This document shows, in pieces, positions 1-33,264 of a stretch of 33,264 nucleotides of DNA (its first letter is position 1; each line of letters opens with the position of its first letter). The position numbers and the translations under genes were made by a program. The stretch covers positions 387,165 through 420,428 of the forward strand of contig BFEA01000502.1 of NCBI GenBank assembly GCA_003427395.1. The letters are read 5' to 3'. This DNA comes from Chara braunii. Its lineage: Eukaryota > Streptophyta > Charophyceae > Charales > Characeae. The notes beneath the pieces were generated by a model that was given only the letters and a program-made list of their open reading frames with translations, searched no databases and had not been told where the DNA came from.

Positions 1-67
<67 letters not shown>
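1..67. repeat. (GA)n microsatellite
   Basis: Uninterrupted AG dinucleotides, about 33 units, running off the left edge, so the true length is unknown. Confidence 0.98.
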
Positions 68-72
<5 letters not shown>

Positions 73-202
73 GACTGTTAGACAGGAGGGACTAACATCA
101 CCACAAAAAAGGCCAATTTGGTGTTCATTTGTGGGGCTGCAGGTACGCTGTGATCTCCAATGGTAAGGAGCAGACCCCACTGGTGCTACAGTTGCCCGAA
201 CT

Positions 203-240
203 GGCATGAACCTGCCCGTTTTTCTGCACAGGTTCATGCC
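203..240. repeat. Perfect inverted repeat (possible hairpin)
   Basis: ggcatgaacctg at 203-214 and its exact reverse complement at 229-240, with a 14-nt loop. It lies about 240 nt past the M16 stop codon, possibly in the 3' UTR. Its function is unknown. Confidence 0.6.
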
Positions 241-475
241 TTCCTCTCAGAGACATAGCGCCCATGGAGAATGACCCCCCACCGTGCGAGAAGTCCGAAC
301 AAGATGTTAGGGGGTGCCAGAGCCAGAATAGAGTTGCGTCAGGACCGCACGCAAAGTCGTCCAATTTTTTTTCCCTAGCTAATAAGCCCAGTCAAATTGA
401 ATAATTGCATGCTCCTTTCACTACCAAGCCCATGTGTACTTCTTTCACACTCTGTTCTTTTTTCCCCATTTCATT

Positions 476-33115
<32,640 letters not shown>

Positions 33116-33198
33116 CTGAGAACAAAAGAGAAACAAAACGCACAATTGGAGGCAGACAGTGAAATTGATCGTTCCAGACAAGTCGGCAAAACAACCGG

Positions 33199-33264
<66 letters not shown>
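33116..33264. other. Partial intron at right edge with (CT)n
   Basis: Upstream of exon 1: a pyrimidine tract serving the acceptor, then (CT)n from 33201 to the edge. Confidence 0.85.
33201..33263. repeat. (CT)n microsatellite
   Basis: About 31 CT units reaching the right edge, so possibly longer. Confidence 0.97.

Larger units (their letters stand above)
1..475. other. 3' flank of the M16 gene
   Basis: Downstream of the stop codon. It holds a (GA)n tract at 1-66, a perfect 12-bp inverted repeat (203-214 with 229-240) and otherwise unique sequence. No second gene and no clear AATAAA signal are visible on the minus strand. Confidence 0.6.

Overview
The window is nuclear DNA of a eukaryote with long, repeat-filled introns. 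One protein-coding gene can be supported. It lies on the minus strand and covers almost the whole window (476 to 33115). I resolved 15 exons, all with GT donors and AG acceptors and with reading phases that close exactly: 2190 coding nt, 729 codons plus stop, so only about 7% of the gene span is coding. The product is the C-terminal three quarters of a plant-type PqqL-like M16 zinc metallopeptidase. Its start and the N-terminal catalytic domain lie beyond the right edge.

The organism is most likely a streptophyte (green lineage). The protein reads like the land-plant PQQL-like family along its full length. A nuclear copy of a mitochondrial small-subunit rRNA of plant-mitochondrial type sits in one intron, and a Ty3/gypsy chromovirus remnant in another. 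Multi-kilobase introns with long (GA)n tracts would suit a large-genome charophyte alga such as Chara. That placement is inference, not something the sequence proves.

Layout from right to left, in the direction of transcription: (CT)n at the right edge; exons 1 to 4 (33115-28630), with introns holding tRNA-like repeats and tandem duplications; a 3.2 kb intron (25469-28629) with a U2-like copy, a tract of (CT)n then (C)n, pyrimidine-rich DNA and a triple CCACGTGG repeat; exons 5 and 6 (25468-24997); exons 7 to 10 (21319-15260), separated by 0.9 to 2.5 kb introns with terminal-inverted-repeat elements, purine-rich DNA and (GA)n; exon 11 (13630-13547); a 6.1 kb intron (7460-13546) with a tandem of U6-like copies, the mitochondrial rRNA insert, nested transposable elements, a G-rich block and a 104-bp minisatellite; exons 12 to 14 (7459-3397), whose introns hold a U2/U6 chimeric repeat array and the Ty3/gypsy tail; and exon 15 with the stop codon (763-476).

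I see no operon-like system, CRISPR array or defence locus. What stands out is the record of retroposition and small DNA transposons inside one housekeeping gene: at least three terminal-inverted-repeat families, U2- and U6-derived copies (one with a poly(A) tail, imperfect target-site duplication and a nearby related unoccupied site), U2-U6 chimeras, nested insertions, tRNA-derived elements and one organelle DNA insert.
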